Shown here: piece by piece, positions 32,178 through 32,297 of the stretch | How the letters are laid out: the number at the start of each line of letters is the position of its first letter | Numbering within the stretch: the first letter of the stretch is position 1 | Assembly: GCA_943370145.1 (NCBI GenBank) | Contig: CALRPY020000051.1 | Location: 1 to 32,297 of the forward strand | Reading direction: 5' to 3' | DNA length: 32,297 nucleotides | From: Ga0077536 sp943370145 | Lineage (GTDB): Bacteria > Pseudomonadota > Gammaproteobacteria > Ga0077536 | Notes under the pieces: model-generated | Database searches by the model: none | Seen by the model: the letters and a program-made list of their open reading frames with translations, nothing else | Told to the model about the DNA's origin: nothing | Position numbers and translations under genes: made by a program

Positions 32178-32214
32178 AGAAAAGGTGTCAGATTTGAAAT
32201 CTGACACCTTTTCT
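32178..32214. repeat. 37-bp perfect palindrome, copy 6 of 6
   Basis: Arms 32178-32195 and 32197-32214 around a central G, identical to copy 5 and followed by the same downstream sequence. It lies 204 bp from copy 5. Confidence 0.95.
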
Positions 32215-32297
32215 CAAAGCCATCACCAGCTCCGTTCACGGGGATCGCTGTCCGCGCCGAGCGTTGCGCTTCCCGCGTCAGCGCAACCTACGGGACG

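Larger units (their letters stand above)
31912..32297. other. Repeat-filled right end of the window
   Basis: No gene after the receiver-HPt stop. The stretch consists of palindromes 5 and 6, each followed by the same 80-odd bases, and the segment between them. The window ends exactly at the last base of the second repeat unit, so the array may continue beyond it. Confidence 0.85.
31969..32297 (+). repeat. 204-bp tandem repeat, at least two partial units
   Basis: 31969-32093 and 32173-32297 are direct repeats of 125 bases with only two differences seen by eye (A/G at 32043/32247 and A/G at 32057/32261), offset by 204 bases. Each unit holds the palindrome and then an 8-bp hairpin (GTTGCGCT and AGCGCAAC, for example 32059-32066 and 32076-32083) followed by CTACGGGACG. 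The high identity implies recent duplication or gene conversion. Confidence 0.9.

Noticed and set aside
31974..32214. CRISPR array
   Set aside because: Only two regularly placed copies here, the repeat is a full palindrome, the sequence between copies is itself repetitive, and there are no cas genes.
1..32297. tRNA, rRNA, integrase or prophage
   Set aside because: No cloverleaf, rRNA-like stretch, integrase or phage structural motif was found on either strand.

Overview
The window is a high-GC, gene-dense stretch of a proteobacterial chromosome. It most likely comes from a gammaproteobacterium: it has a close YajD homologue, a DusC-type dihydrouridine synthase, a [4Fe-4S] FNR-type regulator, an Ada/PF09859 repair operon and a DUF3833 lipoprotein. 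This assignment is inference from gene content; there is no rRNA or other phylogenetic marker. I see no phage, plasmid, integrase, transposase, tRNA or CRISPR. Both ends lie in or near dispersed repeats, and the right end stops inside a 204-bp tandem repeat, so the window may be a whole contig broken at repeats.

Left third (1-15,100). First come catabolic-looking enzymes: a translationally coupled alpha/beta hydrolase and type-1 thiolase-like protein, a glutathione S-transferase and an AI-2E-type membrane protein. Then come a secreted protein with two cysteine-rich GLG1-type repeats, a SpoIIAA-like protein, and an unusual protein combining two cyclic-nucleotide-binding folds, a rhodanese fold without its cysteine and a long coiled coil. 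A class C beta-lactamase-fold hydrolase faces a coupled operon of metallophosphoesterase, alpha/beta hydrolase and NtaA/SnaA-type flavin monooxygenase. An uncharacterised membrane-anchored protein, a lipocalin-like secreted protein and an O-methyltransferase-like protein follow.

Middle (15,075-23,700). A YebC-family protein, DusC (overlapping tail-to-tail with an unknown four-cysteine protein), a VOC-fold protein, YajD (HNH), a D-threonine-aldolase-like PLP enzyme with an altered metal site, and a DUF3833 lipoprotein. Then comes an alkylation-repair operon: a GIY-YIG nuclease domain fused in frame to a complete Ada, overlapping by one base a PF09859 2OG-Fe(II) oxygenase. This parallels the E. 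coli ada-alkB arrangement with a different oxygenase and an added nuclease.

Right third (23,700-32,297). An oxygen-sensing module: FixL (haem-PAS residues conserved) and FixJ; an FNR-type regulator with all four cluster cysteines, carrying two TACGTAG FixJ-like sites upstream; a degenerate single-domain receiver just downstream of it; and a UspA protein divergent from fixL. A flavin monooxygenase/hydrolase operon and an orphan receiver-HPt protein follow. The gaps in this part hold four of six copies of a near-perfect 37-47 bp palindrome (two more flank the right edge or lie at the left edge), together with longer flanking repeat modules and ACGGAG-type repeats.

The most interesting items are the palindrome family with its flanking modules, the GIY-YIG-Ada-oxygenase operon, and the inferred FixLJ-to-FNR cascade with its degenerate receiver.
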